Positions 36,701 to 44,456 of a stretch of 64,000 nucleotides of DNA are shown here, piece after piece. Position numbers and translations under genes: made by a program. This DNA comes from Candidatus Peregrinibacteria bacterium (GTDB taxonomy: Bacteria > Patescibacteriota > Gracilibacteria > UBA1369 > LOWO2-01-FULL-3): contig JABILX010000001.1 of NCBI GenBank assembly GCA_018654255.1, positions 124,001 to 188,000 of the forward strand, in the 5' to 3' direction. Position 1 is the first letter of the stretch; each line of letters begins with the position of its first letter. The notes beneath the pieces are model-generated. The model was not told where the DNA came from. It ran no database searches and saw only the letters and a list, made by a program, of their open reading frames with translations.

Positions 36701-37705
36701 GACGCAACAGACGATTGCAATATATGTGTTTGTGAATCAGATGGTGGAATAACATGTACGAACGTAACGTGCGATTCAGAACCAGATCCAGTTACCGACC
36801 CAGACCCGGTAACAACCGATCCAGACCCAGATCCAGTAGAAGCAGGCGGAATAACAATCAACCCAAACCCAGATCCAATAAACTGTTTATACGAAAGCAA
36901 AACATACAGCCCAGGTGCAGCAATTTTTGTAGACGACTGCAACACATGTTTCTGCGGAAACAACGGCCAAATGTCTTGTACGCATAAAACTTGTGACGAA
37001 GCTGACGAAACTGACGAAACGCCAGCCCCAACTCCGACTCCAGGGCCAGTCGCATCAACTCCACTACCAACAACTTCTCCATACTGCATTTCAGGAACAG
37101 ACAAAACGACTTTCGTAGACCTTGAAGAAGGAGAAATAAAAGCATCAGCAGAATATCTATCTCAATTAACAGTCGACGACATAAAAGTAGTTGGTGGATA
37201 CGACACAGCATTTGGCCACGAATACAGACCAAACAACACAATCACCAGAGCAGAATTTGCAAAAATCCTTCTCTACTTAACAAGATGTGATGATGTCAGA
37301 CAATGCAACTCAGACTACAGCCAAGGACCTCTACCAAGTATACAAGTAGAGGACGTGGATACAGCAAGTTGGTACTACAACGTAGTTAGATGCGGGCTGA
37401 AAGAAGATATATTCTACCCAGACACAAATGACGAATTCAGACCAGAAGTGCCTATCACAAGAGCAGAAGCCACAGAAATGATAGTTAGGGCTGCAAATAT
37501 AGACGCATCAGACGAAGACGGATCGACAGAATTCACAGATATACAAGAAGATTCATACTTCAACGAATTCATTGGAGCAGCTTCAAAAATCAAGATTATT
37601 AATGGTTACTCAGACAGCACATTCAGACCAGATAATCCAATCTCAAGAGGCGAAGCAGCTTTGATCCTCACACGTTATCTGTACCAAAAAAGCCTGACGG
37701 AATAA
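33725..37705 (+). CDS. LamG / VWC-like / SLH surface mosaic protein
   Basis: 1,326 residues. A charged N-terminal tail (1-33) and one membrane helix (34-52) come first. Three concanavalin/LamG-type domains follow at about 77-335, 370-585 and 650-875; examples are LVSYWPMDEGFG and TTYHWNFNEGEGATAHD. Five small Cys-rich modules of the von Willebrand factor C type (CNTCTCGEDGQISC) are next, separated by Pro/Asp/Glu linkers. The C-terminus has three S-layer homology repeats at about 1125-1322 (NNTITRAEFAKIL, VPITRAEATEMIV, NPISRGEAALIL). SLH domains bind cell-wall polymers, and LamG and VWC suggest carbohydrate or protein binding. It has both a membrane anchor and a wall anchor, which is unusual. 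Confidence 0.88.
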   Translation: MQENKLPEDADAQEDSVPGTDKTDKKTGSKSWKKAIVAFVVLAILGVVFYTTDLNRFFKGIIVDPIGDEDQQEPLADCDDEGLVSYWPMDEGFGNTLNDVVGENDGTIYGEYEWVENADGSVALRINDGYIDFGNDESLNAGMEDLSLVARLKTVDQNSIVFGKAVPENSGNPYTGYFYSMRPYSIVDKEDGSQGSPGTSLFWFKDGGYPFVEGNESYACPLDPKPEEYQGYTCGYGGQYTYIDDAKARGNDGNWHIVTGTLNREEGGGGTMNSYADGLKTSVPERLEPIDTIDNEGEFRIGAPQVPTYNYEGLISDLAVYKKEISQEDVEEIHSLPKTSKFCSYEGMYKPTLDIEAGLVSHQSFDELKPGNVIVDEVEGLPFGSIKDSDLANEDGDTPPELVEGFIGNAFQFDGLDDVASVGNNPVEDGSLTLSTWIKIDGEQLGKFSMIMSTSSTKYYLAYNTNNAIRLRTGYMLEEDDEGYDSEKTNYKFCDIKSGTNLIIPGEWTHVAATLNHANGEHGLYVNGENVKEKNEYEFPKCQTIGGSAALTIGGSSTSYPFDGAIDESRVYNRALTDAEIKGLYDYEVAISEGIEPQPLNPEPVTCEYNETEYEVGETYDADDDCNTCTCGEDGQISCTADSCEPEQQEVTTYHWNFNEGEGATAHDSGGTQNDGMLFGDQGWVDGTIDGAFNFTNGHFRLEEPITINADQPFTISAWVKLDEIESTQYIMSSETSVGFENGNWIAPILWNNNKQIFGASFMDGGLGGGTDKPAYHKYTYSGTSLEPDNWYNLVATYDGQDNVNSIKLYVNGIEELSYSLKSWQEGWTAISSKTTIGVRAGDLSSNKLLGSIDDLKMILGEAMDWAQVKEEYDAIMNPPEPDPVTCTNDEAEYEVGETFDAGDDCNTCACGEDGQISCTADSCEPESITCTNDEAEYEVGETFDAGDDCNTCACEGDGQILCTEEVCEPEPEPDPITCEYNSENYAVGETFDATDDCNICVCESDGGITCTNVTCDSEPDPVTDPDPVTTDPDPDPVEAGGITINPNPDPINCLYESKTYSPGAAIFVDDCNTCFCGNNGQMSCTHKTCDEADETDETPAPTPTPGPVASTPLPTTSPYCISGTDKTTFVDLEEGEIKASAEYLSQLTVDDIKVVGGYDTAFGHEYRPNNTITRAEFAKILLYLTRCDDVRQCNSDYSQGPLPSIQVEDVDTASWYYNVVRCGLKEDIFYPDTNDEFRPEVPITRAEATEMIVRAANIDASDEDGSTEFTDIQEDSYFNEFIGAASKIKIINGYSDSTFRPDNPISRGEAALILTRYLYQKSLTE
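35542..36996 (+). repeat. Five VWC-like cysteine modules, near-identical at DNA level in part
   Basis: Modules start at about 35542, 36383, 36514, 36659 and 36883, each about 115-120 bases. The first is separated from the rest by a LamG domain. Modules 1-3 share long runs of almost identical DNA, for example the stretch encoding EAEYEVGETFDAGDDCNTC in modules 2 and 3. This points to recent duplication or gene conversion. Modules 4 and 5 have drifted. Confidence 0.8.
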
Positions 37706-37748
37706 GCCAACTCGCGCACCCCGGACTTGCCCAAACACATCGAGAGCT

Positions 37749-38033
37749 CTAATCCACAGGATCATAACCACCCTTGCTCAAAGGGTTGCATCTTAAAACA
37801 CGCCACAGAGCCTTCAATCCACCCCAAATAACACCATGTTTCTCTATCGACAAGGAAGCATATTCGCTACAACTAGGCTTATATCTACAGTACCCAAAAG
37901 GATATTTACGGCGCCCACCAGGACTATGATCAGGTGAAAAATTCACCCTATAAAACTTCAATAAAAAAAGCACGCCCCTCCTAGGCAACCTAATTATTTT
38001 AGTAATAGTTTCCAGGATATTGTTTAATACCAT
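37749..38033 (-). CDS. yidD: YidD, membrane protein insertion efficiency factor
   Basis: 94 residues. Family motifs: LLKFYRVNFSPDH, FGYCRYKPSCSEYASLSI, HGVIWGGLKALWRVLRCNPL and GGYDPVD at the C-terminus. YidD is a small membrane-associated protein that assists YidC-dependent insertion. It is usually next to rnpA and yidC, neither of which is seen here. Instead its first 35 bases overlap the 3' end of the M23 peptidase gene. Confidence 0.92.
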   Translation of the reverse strand: MVLNNILETITKIIRLPRRGVLFLLKFYRVNFSPDHSPGGRRKYPFGYCRYKPSCSEYASLSIEKHGVIWGGLKALWRVLRCNPLSKGGYDPVD

Positions 38034-39186
38034 TCTTAATTACTTCCCAGTGTAAGTGAATTCCAGTCGCACCATATACACGACCAGTATTACCCATTTG
38101 ACCCAAAACTTGTCCTTGTTCAACCCATTGTCCCTCAGAAACAGTCAAATGATCCAAATGAGCATAAAGAGTCTCAAGTCCATTTCCGTGTGAAACAATA
38201 ACGTGATTACCATATCCACCACCCCATCCACCTGAAGAAGCTTTTGTAACTTGTCCAGCACCAGCTGACCAAACAGGAGGCATCGCTGTATCAGCGATAT
38301 CAAGGGCGTAGTGACCAGAACGATAACCTTGGGTAACGTCACCTCTAGTAGGATATATAAAAGGTTTTGTACCAATTGGTATCTCATTTGAATTACTCAA
38401 AGAAACAGTCGAAGAACCTACGTTCGTCGTCGAACCTGATCCTGCAACAACAGGCCTTCCAGGTCCCAGAGGCTTAGCTCCAGGCAAGAAAAGATGCTGT
38501 CCAATAGCTAAAGTATCAGTTGTAAGGTTATTTTGAGCAATAATACCACTTGTATCTATAGTATACTTACCAGCCAATTTCTCTAAACTATCTCCTTCCA
38601 TAGTTGTATAACTAACTCCATCAATAGGAGGAATTACCAGTTTTTGACCAGAAACAACCATATTAGCGTTCCCAATATTGTTTTCCCACATAATAGTCTC
38701 CACACTCAAATCGTACCTTACAGCAATCTGAGACAAAGTTTGTCCTCCTTCAACACTATGAATCGCAAAATCAGTCATTCCGATCCTACTCGCATTACCT
38801 GTTTGAGGGTTAATTTTCATCAAATAACCGTCAGTATCAGCTATTAACACGTCTCCAGGTAGAGAATAAGTATCTATATAGTCACTCGCATAACTCATAG
38901 AAACAGTAGAAAAGCTCGAAATAGGCGAAATTCCGCTAAGTATAAAAAGAACCCCAGCAAAGATACTAATTTGAGACATAAGTCTCTTGTGGGGTGCTAT
39001 TGGTAGGATATTGAAATCAAAAAGTCCCAGAGATCGAATATAATTAACAGGAGTACGCATAAACCCCAGAAGCTTCAGAATCCACTTCTTAAATACAAAC
39101 CAAGGCGTAAAAACCTTCATATGGCGCTCTTTTTGAGCGAGTTTGTTTACCTGTTCTATATGGTACACATTTGTTTCCGTAGTCAT
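37999..39186 (-). CDS. LysM and M23 peptidase (murein hydrolase)
   Basis: 395 residues. A basic cytoplasmic part (1-70) and a membrane helix (about 72-92) come first. Two LysM peptidoglycan-binding modules follow at about 143-187 and 192-237 (GQTLSQIAVRYDLSVETI; GDSLEKLAGKYTID). The M23 peptidase domain has GHYALDIA, LYAHLDHL and GIHLHWEV. The zinc ligands (H-x3-D and HxH) are all present, so it should be active and not a degenerate EnvC/NlpD-like activator. It probably cuts peptide cross-links during growth or division. It has no signal peptidase site and seems membrane-anchored. Confidence 0.92.
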   Translation of the reverse strand: MTTETNVYHIEQVNKLAQKERHMKVFTPWFVFKKWILKLLGFMRTPVNYIRSLGLFDFNILPIAPHKRLMSQISIFAGVLFILSGISPISSFSTVSMSYASDYIDTYSLPGDVLIADTDGYLMKINPQTGNASRIGMTDFAIHSVEGGQTLSQIAVRYDLSVETIMWENNIGNANMVVSGQKLVIPPIDGVSYTTMEGDSLEKLAGKYTIDTSGIIAQNNLTTDTLAIGQHLFLPGAKPLGPGRPVVAGSGSTTNVGSSTVSLSNSNEIPIGTKPFIYPTRGDVTQGYRSGHYALDIADTAMPPVWSAGAGQVTKASSGGWGGGYGNHVIVSHGNGLETLYAHLDHLTVSEGQWVEQGQVLGQMGNTGRVYGATGIHLHWEVIKNGIKQYPGNYY

Positions 39187-39419
39187 ACTTTGAAATTATA
39201 CCTACTTTATTAAACAGACCTCAAAATCCGAAAATTGACAGTCGAAGAGGATTATGGTCTGAAAATATCAAAATGTCAATGCCAAGTAGGGTTTATAACC
39301 TGTAAGCAGGGCATAAATGGACGTCAAAAATAAATCCAGCAATAAACCAATATTAAAAATTATACTTGACAGGCGGGGCAGAATAGTGTGCGAAAACATT
39401 GCCAACTATATAAATATCT
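39187..39419. other. Intergenic region between M23 peptidase and rpsF leader
   Basis: No gene is seen. It contains a consensus TTGACA (39366-39371), but no good -10 at 16-18 bases from it. TATATAAAT near 39407 could be a -10 without a clear -35. A reverse-strand -10 for the peptidase gene could be the sequence near 39191-39200 (AGGTATAATT on the reverse strand). Confidence 0.4.
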
Positions 39420-39485
39420 GTTAGGTTTCTCCCGCTAAATTCTGCTCTAATTTTCTATGATTAGAGCTTAGGAAAATAACCTAAC
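39420..39485 (+). promoter_or_regulatory. Probable S6:S18-binding leader of rpsF-ssb-rpsR
   Basis: Outer arms GTTAGGTT (39420-39427) and AACCTAAC (39478-39485) enclose an 8-base-pair hairpin GCTCTAAT/ATTAGAGC (39444-39451, 39460-39467). The left internal strand carries CCCG and the right one TTAGGA. This matches the known layout of the S6:S18 leader motif, in which CCG and GGA mimic the 16S rRNA site bound by the S6:S18 dimer. It would let excess S6:S18 repress the operon. The identification is by layout, not by search. Confidence 0.6.
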
Positions 39486-39495
39486 CCAAAGAAAC

Positions 39496-40281
39496 ATGAC
39501 TGAAGAAGATCTTCTGCTATACGAATTAATGGTAATAATCAACCCTGACCTTGGGGAAGAAGCCACCACTAAACAGCTCGAAAAAATCAAAAAGTTCATC
39601 AAAGACCTCGGAGGGGAAATAACTCACGAGGATATTTGGGGAGTTCGTACTATGGCATACATAATCAAAAAACAGGAAAGAGGATTTTATGTAGTATTGA
39701 ATTTCAAGATAGATCCAGGAAAAATCAAAGAGTTCAAAAGCGAATTAGCATTAGAACAAGACCTTCTCAGATACATGATTTTGAAAACACCAAACTATTA
39801 CGAAGTCACAACTCTGGACAAACTTGAACAGGAAGCCGAGCAATATAAAGCAGAAAAAGACAAACCTGAGGAAGAGAAAGAGGAAGAGAAACCAAAAGAA
39901 ACTCCAAGACCTGAGCCTAAAAAAGAGGAACCAGTGAAGGAAGAGGAACCAGTGAAGGAAGAAGAACCAGTGAAGGAAGAAGCTGCTCCAGTCGAAGAAG
40001 CTGCTCCAGTCGAAGAAGAAGAACCAGTCAAGGAAGAAGAACCAGTCAAGGAAGAAGAACCAGTCAAAGAAGAAGAACCAGTGAAGGAAGAGGAGCCAGC
40101 TGAAGAAGCTGCTCCAGTCGAAGAAGAAACTCCTGAACCAGAAGCCCCAGCTCCAGAGCCTGAGCCAGATCCTGAACCAGAAGAGAAAAAAGAAGAAGTC
40201 AAAGTCGCAGACAGAAAAGAACTAGAAGACGTTGACGCTAAACTAAGATCAATTATTGACGATCCAGATATATCTCTATAA
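39496..40281 (+). CDS. rpsF: Ribosomal protein S6 with a long acidic repeat tail
   Basis: 261 residues instead of the usual about 100. Residues 1-105 are a normal S6 (LLLYELMVIINPDLGEEA, YIIKKQERGFYVVLNFKI, DLLRYMILK). The remainder is low-complexity Glu/Pro/Val/Lys with tandem EEPVKE and AAPVEE units. It ends with a less repetitive helix (DRKELEDVDAKLRSIIDDPD). The frame is intact and the operon order rpsF-ssb-rpsR is standard, so the tail is real. Acidic S6 tails exist elsewhere (E. coli adds Glu by RimK), but this length is exceptional. No Shine-Dalgarno sequence precedes the ATG. Confidence 0.95.
   Translation: MTEEDLLLYELMVIINPDLGEEATTKQLEKIKKFIKDLGGEITHEDIWGVRTMAYIIKKQERGFYVVLNFKIDPGKIKEFKSELALEQDLLRYMILKTPNYYEVTTLDKLEQEAEQYKAEKDKPEEEKEEEKPKETPRPEPKKEEPVKEEEPVKEEEPVKEEAAPVEEAAPVEEEEPVKEEEPVKEEEPVKEEEPVKEEEPAEEAAPVEEETPEPEAPAPEPEPDPEPEEKKEEVKVADRKELEDVDAKLRSIIDDPDISL
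39928..40098 (+). repeat. Tandem repeats encoding the S6 acidic tail
   Basis: About ten imperfect 18-base units (GAAGAACCAGTGAAGGAA and variants) with a 15-base variant encoding AAPVE inserted in the middle and again after the block. The units differ mainly by A/G at the third base. The array is likely to vary in length between strains by slippage or recombination. Confidence 0.85.
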
Positions 40282-40291
40282 CCAATAAAAA

Positions 40292-40732
40292 ATGAGATCA
40301 ATCAACAAGGTTATCCTCATTGGGAACCTAACAAGAGACCCAGAAATGAGAGAAACACCAAACGGCCAAAAAGTCACCACTTTTGGAATTGCTACAAATA
40401 GAGAATGGGTGACAAAAGAAGGAGACAGGAAACAATCTGCAGAATTCCACGAGTGTGTTGCATGGGCAAAACTTGCTGAAATTTGCGAAAAATACCTTAA
40501 AAAAAGCAAACTAGTTTATGTGGAAGGATACTTGAAAACTAGAAACTGGGATACAGAAGAAGGTGTAAAGAAATTCAAAACAGAAGTCATAATTCAAGAC
40601 ATGGTTATGTTAGACAAAAGACCACAAGGAGATGGTGGAGACGCAGATCTAACAGAAAGCACTCCAGCAGAAGCAGTTGATACAGACGCACCCGCACCAG
40701 AGGCTTCTGAACCTGAAGAAAATATCTTTTAA
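40292..40732 (+). CDS. ssb: Single-stranded DNA-binding protein
   Basis: 146 residues. The OB fold begins MRSINKVILIGNLTRDPEMR and contains TTFGIATNREW, EFHECVAWAKLAEIC and KLVYVEGYLKTRNW. An acidic linker leads to EPEENIF. The last residues resemble but do not equal the DDDIPF tip that recruits repair proteins in E. coli. It lies between rpsF and rpsR, 10 bases after the former, as in many bacteria. Confidence 0.96.
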   Translation: MRSINKVILIGNLTRDPEMRETPNGQKVTTFGIATNREWVTKEGDRKQSAEFHECVAWAKLAEICEKYLKKSKLVYVEGYLKTRNWDTEEGVKKFKTEVIIQDMVMLDKRPQGDGGDADLTESTPAEAVDTDAPAPEASEPEENIF

Positions 40733-40743
40733 TTTAAATAATA

Positions 40744-40956
40744 ATGCCAACATATAAAGGAAGAAGATGCCGATTCTGCCAAGAAAAAGTTCAGTTTGTT
40801 GACTACAAAAATGTAGCTTCAATCTCACGATTTCTTACTAAATTTGGCAAAATTGTCCCAAAATACTACAGTGGAAACTGCATCAAGCACCAAAAAATGG
40901 CATCAAACGCCATAAAAAGAGCTAGAGAAATGGCTTTGATTCCATACATTAAGTAG
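40744..40956 (+). CDS. rpsR: Ribosomal protein S18
   Basis: 70 residues, normal size. It contains RRCRFCQEKVQFVDYKN and NCIKHQKMASNAIKRAREMA; the CxxC and CxxH pairs suggest a zinc-binding form. It binds S6 in the platform of the small subunit. It is the last gene of the operon and is followed by an intrinsic terminator. Confidence 0.97.
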   Translation: MPTYKGRRCRFCQEKVQFVDYKNVASISRFLTKFGKIVPKYYSGNCIKHQKMASNAIKRAREMALIPYIK

Positions 40957-40988
40957 AAAAAAAGCAGAAAAAATGAAAAAAACGCAAG

Positions 40989-41016
40989 AACCCTAATTTT
41001 TTAGGGTTTTTGTTTT
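40989..41016 (+). terminator. Terminator of rpsF-ssb-rpsR
   Basis: Hairpin AACCCTAA-TTTT-TTAGGGTT (40989-41008) followed by TTTGTTTTG. It is a standard intrinsic terminator, and the -35 of the next promoter begins inside its T-tract. Confidence 0.9.
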
Positions 41017-41043
41017 GATAAAAGTACCAAAAAATGATATAAT
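41015..41043 (+). promoter_or_regulatory. Promoter of the 41-51 kb cluster
   Basis: TTGATA (41015-41020) and TATAAT (41038-41043), spacer 17. It is one of the best promoters in the window. The expected start near 41050 gives an 18-base leader. It probably drives all five genes to 51322, since the gaps between them are 1 to 14 bases. Confidence 0.75.
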
Positions 41044-41067
41044 GTTAAGATAAAAAACAAAAAATAT

Positions 41068-41655
41068 ATGGTTAAAAAAATCAAAAACAAAAGAAGCTTT
41101 AGAAAAGCAAAAAAAGCAGAAAAAGTTCTGCAAAAAGCTTTGAAAAAAGAATCGAAACGTCTAAGCAAAACGTCTCAAGAAACAGCGTATGACGTAGGGA
41201 AATTAACCTGGAGCGCACCAGAATTTGTCAAAATCAAACGAGGGTGGTTATGGTACGCAATTTTCGTAATTATTTTCATAGGAGGAGGAATCTTAGCCTA
41301 CTTGCTGGACTCATGGTCATTTGGATTAGCACTGATAGTATTTGGTGCAGTCTACCTAGTGGCAGACAAACCACACCCAAAAAATGTAAAAATAATTTTG
41401 TCAGACCTAGGGGTAAAAGTCGGAAACAAGGTTTATCAATACAACAGAATAAAAGCATTTTGGATCGTATACAATCCACCATTCAATCAAGTGTTGAACA
41501 TAAAAGTATACAACGAATTTCTCGAGGAAATTGAAATCCAACTTGGCAAACAAGATCCAACAGAAGTATATGAATTCCTATCTCGAAGACTTCCAGAATT
41601 GGAAGGAAAAGAACCAGGATTTGTAGACAATTTATCTAAACTATTAAGACTATAA
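41068..41655 (+). CDS. Two-helix membrane protein, first gene of the large cluster
   Basis: 195 residues. A strongly basic N-terminal 40 residues precede two membrane helices at about 60-80 and 84-103 (WLWYAIFVIIFIGGGILAYL; FGLALIVFGAVYLVA). A cytoplasmic domain follows with KNVKIILSDLGVKVGNKVYQ and KVYNEFLEEIEIQLGK, reminiscent of a small PH-like or DUF5673-type beta domain. No function known. It ends 1 base before the next ATG, indicating coupled translation. Confidence 0.7.
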   Translation: MVKKIKNKRSFRKAKKAEKVLQKALKKESKRLSKTSQETAYDVGKLTWSAPEFVKIKRGWLWYAIFVIIFIGGGILAYLLDSWSFGLALIVFGAVYLVADKPHPKNVKIILSDLGVKVGNKVYQYNRIKAFWIVYNPPFNQVLNIKVYNEFLEEIEIQLGKQDPTEVYEFLSRRLPELEGKEPGFVDNLSKLLRL

Positions 41656-41656
41656 A

Positions 41657-43186
41657 ATGGCAAACACACCCGATCAAACACCAGAAGAAAGAGAAGCTCA
41701 ACATCTTGCAGAGACGACAGATGAACTTGCTTTAGCAGGTCAAAAAAAGGACCTAGCAAAGGAGTCAGAAAAGATTTGGCGCAAAGCTATAAGAGATGTG
41801 ACAAAAAAAGTAAGAAAGAAAAGAACAGGAGAACGAGGGAAAAACTACAGATTCCCTCTCGGCCGAATGACGGCAAGGCTTCTCAAGCCAATCAACAAAA
41901 GCTGGGAGAAATATTCGCATAAGAAAAAAGAGATAAATCAATCAAATACAAGCCCACAAGAAAAAATAAAAGCTCTTCAAGGACTTAGGGATGAACTGAG
42001 GGAAGAAACAACTTTGGGTGTGGATAATGCAGTAGCACTCATAGATAACATGACCGAGAAAGAACGCCTAGTCACAAGAAAATCTTTGGCTCAACTCGAA
42101 GTATATTCAGTGTTTTTTGAGGATCTGATGGAGCAAGAAAAAGCAAAACCTCTGATAACAATATTCGATGAATTCATAAAGTTAAGAGAACTTCCTAATT
42201 CAAAAGTTAAAGACCTGGGCAAAACATATGCAGAAGTAATAGAAGAAGCATTGCTAGATTCACAATTAGCACCTTCGGCATTTTTTGTACTAGCTCTAGC
42301 ACACAAAGGAGTGAGAAAAGAATTTGCACGTCAATTCATCAAGAAAAATCCAGAAAAAACAATTTGGTTAATAGACACGGGAAACAGATACGGATGTTTT
42401 GAGCCATCTGAAATGAAATTACTTTTCAACTACGCGAAACAAGAACACCCAGAATTAGAAGAAAAAATCGACAAAGAATTAGGAAACTTCCATTACTACC
42501 AAAGAGTGTATGAGCTCAGATACAACTCACAACAGCAAATGGCTCAAAGAGCAAAAGGCATGCGTTTAAACGCATCGGGGAACAGGGCCCTTCAAGCGTT
42601 GACATTCAAAGGAACAGGAAGGTTTGTAGGTAGTTTATGTGCGGTAATGACAATCGTAGCAAACTTAATAGCAAACAGAAAAGTAATACTAGAAAATCCA
42701 TCAAAAGTACTAAAAAACCCATACATCCTTGGATCAGTAGGTCTATTAACATACCTACATAAAACAGGCAAAGGCGAAAGAGTTGGAGACCTGCTAACAG
42801 GAAAAGCAGAAAGAGAAAAACAAAAGAAAATTACAGCAATGACTCAACTAAGAGAAGTCCTAACTTCAAACGAAGAATGGGGAAGATTCTACGCTATGGG
42901 AGGAACAGAACTTTTAATGAAACACCAAAACGAAACACAAAACAAAGCAAGTTCCCTAGACAGATTGCCAGACATGAAAGCATTCATAGAATTCTGCAAA
43001 AAGAATGAAACAGAGACAGAAGAAAGCAAGAAACCATCGAAACAATTGGAACGTATAGCCGAAACATCAGGAGATATGGCTACTGTGGAATTAGGAGCAT
43101 GTATGTCTATATTCAGAGATCTATCAATAACTTCATCTAGAACTTACAAATCAATGCTTATAAAAGCTGACCAAACTCTCAGCTAA
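41657..43186 (+). CDS. Hypothetical helical protein of the large cluster
   Basis: 509 residues, mostly charged helices. A basic stretch lies at about 45-95 (KKVRKKRTGERGK). Moderately hydrophobic segments lie at about 320-345 and 355-370 (GRFVGSLCAVMTIVANLIA; YILGSVGLLTYL), which may associate with membrane. I recognise no family. It is the second gene in a unit with a VirB6/TrbL-like protein, so a cytoplasmic or membrane-associated assembly role is possible. Confidence 0.65.
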   Translation: MANTPDQTPEEREAQHLAETTDELALAGQKKDLAKESEKIWRKAIRDVTKKVRKKRTGERGKNYRFPLGRMTARLLKPINKSWEKYSHKKKEINQSNTSPQEKIKALQGLRDELREETTLGVDNAVALIDNMTEKERLVTRKSLAQLEVYSVFFEDLMEQEKAKPLITIFDEFIKLRELPNSKVKDLGKTYAEVIEEALLDSQLAPSAFFVLALAHKGVRKEFARQFIKKNPEKTIWLIDTGNRYGCFEPSEMKLLFNYAKQEHPELEEKIDKELGNFHYYQRVYELRYNSQQQMAQRAKGMRLNASGNRALQALTFKGTGRFVGSLCAVMTIVANLIANRKVILENPSKVLKNPYILGSVGLLTYLHKTGKGERVGDLLTGKAEREKQKKITAMTQLREVLTSNEEWGRFYAMGGTELLMKHQNETQNKASSLDRLPDMKAFIEFCKKNETETEESKKPSKQLERIAETSGDMATVELGACMSIFRDLSITSSRTYKSMLIKADQTLS

Positions 43187-43200
43187 AAAAATAAAAACAA

Positions 43201-44454
43201 ATGCAAAACAAATACAACAGATTAGTCCCATTCCTAGAAGATTTATACAGAGAAGTAACAACCTCTGAAAAATCTTTTGACGAATTTTTCGAATTGATAG
43301 AAGAGAATATAGAAGCTTTCAAAGATACAGACCTCTTCAAAAAATATTTGAAACAATACCCACAACATGACGAGATAATTAATACGCTTTTCTCACAGAT
43401 GAGCAAAGATTTCGGCGATGGGAAAGTATACATATATCTCCCTAATGAAGACGGAGACTACGACCAAGAACAAATCACTATATTTTATAAGTTAGTAGAC
43501 TTCTTGACGCTAAAATCAGGTGCAGAAACAACTCCACCTTCAGCGAAAACAACGATGGAAAAGACAACGAAATTAATGAAAGAAGCCGGTAACTTGGAAG
43601 TAATTGAACCATTAAAATTAAACAAGAAAGGCACAATGATCGTCGGAAAAGTAAGAAACCCGAACGATCCTACAGGTAAAGCCCTACGAGTATTTATAGA
43701 TCCAAATATGCCAGAAGAGATCGGATTTATAGATGCAAACGGCAAAATGTTCAAAGTAGAAGCTTCACAAGGAGGTCTCGGGATTTTCATAGGAGCTTCA
43801 AGTGAAGACATCTTAGAATTCACAGGCCAATCAAAAACAGACGTAAGCGCTGAAGTAACGTTGAGTGATACAACTCTCCCAACGACAACAATAGCAACAG
43901 CAGGTATTCCAACGGAACCTGCAGCCAGAACCCAAGAAAACGAGGACGATGATAGAGGAGAGGACCCAATCCAAAATTCAACAGGCATGCCAACAGGCAT
44001 GTCATCTACTTCAAAAGGAAAAACCAAACAAGGCGAAATCAAACAAGACAAACCCAAACAAGACGAAGAGCAACAAACGACAGATCCACAACAAGAATAT
44101 CAAACACAACAACAACAAAGAGTAATATCTCCAAAAAGAATAGTTAGCGGAAACCAACCAATATTCAAACAAGGAACGGAACAAGGAATGAATCTTCGCA
44201 TGCCAAACTACGTGTCAAATATGGAAGGGAGCAATAAAGGTAGAAAAACCGAGAAACAGATGAAAGAAGAAGGTCCACGAGAACAAACAGAGGCTCCGCA
44301 ACAAAAACCAAGACCAAAAAAATCGACAGATACGGGCCATCAATCAGACCAAGCCCAGAAGAAAAAAGGAAATGGAGGAAAGATCTTGGCAGCAGCGGCA
44401 GGTTTTGCGGGAGTATCAATCCCAGGAATATTAGTAATCACTGACATAGTTTAA
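43201..44454 (+). CDS. Hypothetical protein with Gln-rich linker and C-terminal hydrophobic helix
   Basis: 417 residues. Residues 1-215 form a globular part with VGKVRNPNDPTGKALRVFID and GGLGIFIGASSEDILEF. Residues 220-390 are a low-complexity Gln/Thr/Lys/Pro linker (KTKQGEIKQDKPKQDEEQQ). The last 25 residues are hydrophobic (ILAAAAGFAGVSIPGILVI), a likely tail anchor. Unknown family. It begins 14 bases after the previous gene and ends 2 bases before the polytopic membrane protein. Confidence 0.65.
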   Translation: MQNKYNRLVPFLEDLYREVTTSEKSFDEFFELIEENIEAFKDTDLFKKYLKQYPQHDEIINTLFSQMSKDFGDGKVYIYLPNEDGDYDQEQITIFYKLVDFLTLKSGAETTPPSAKTTMEKTTKLMKEAGNLEVIEPLKLNKKGTMIVGKVRNPNDPTGKALRVFIDPNMPEEIGFIDANGKMFKVEASQGGLGIFIGASSEDILEFTGQSKTDVSAEVTLSDTTLPTTTIATAGIPTEPAARTQENEDDDRGEDPIQNSTGMPTGMSSTSKGKTKQGEIKQDKPKQDEEQQTTDPQQEYQTQQQQRVISPKRIVSGNQPIFKQGTEQGMNLRMPNYVSNMEGSNKGRKTEKQMKEEGPREQTEAPQQKPRPKKSTDTGHQSDQAQKKKGNGGKILAAAAGFAGVSIPGILVITDIV

Positions 44455-44456
44455 AT

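Noticed and set aside
35542..36996. CRISPR-like repeat array
   Set aside because: The repeats are in frame, encode Cys-rich modules and have no short unique spacers.
39366..39371. TTGACA as the rpsF promoter
   Set aside because: No acceptable -10 at 16-18 bases; left unassigned.
39928..40098. CRISPR or minisatellite independent of a gene
   Set aside because: The repeats are continuous in-frame codons of the S6 tail.
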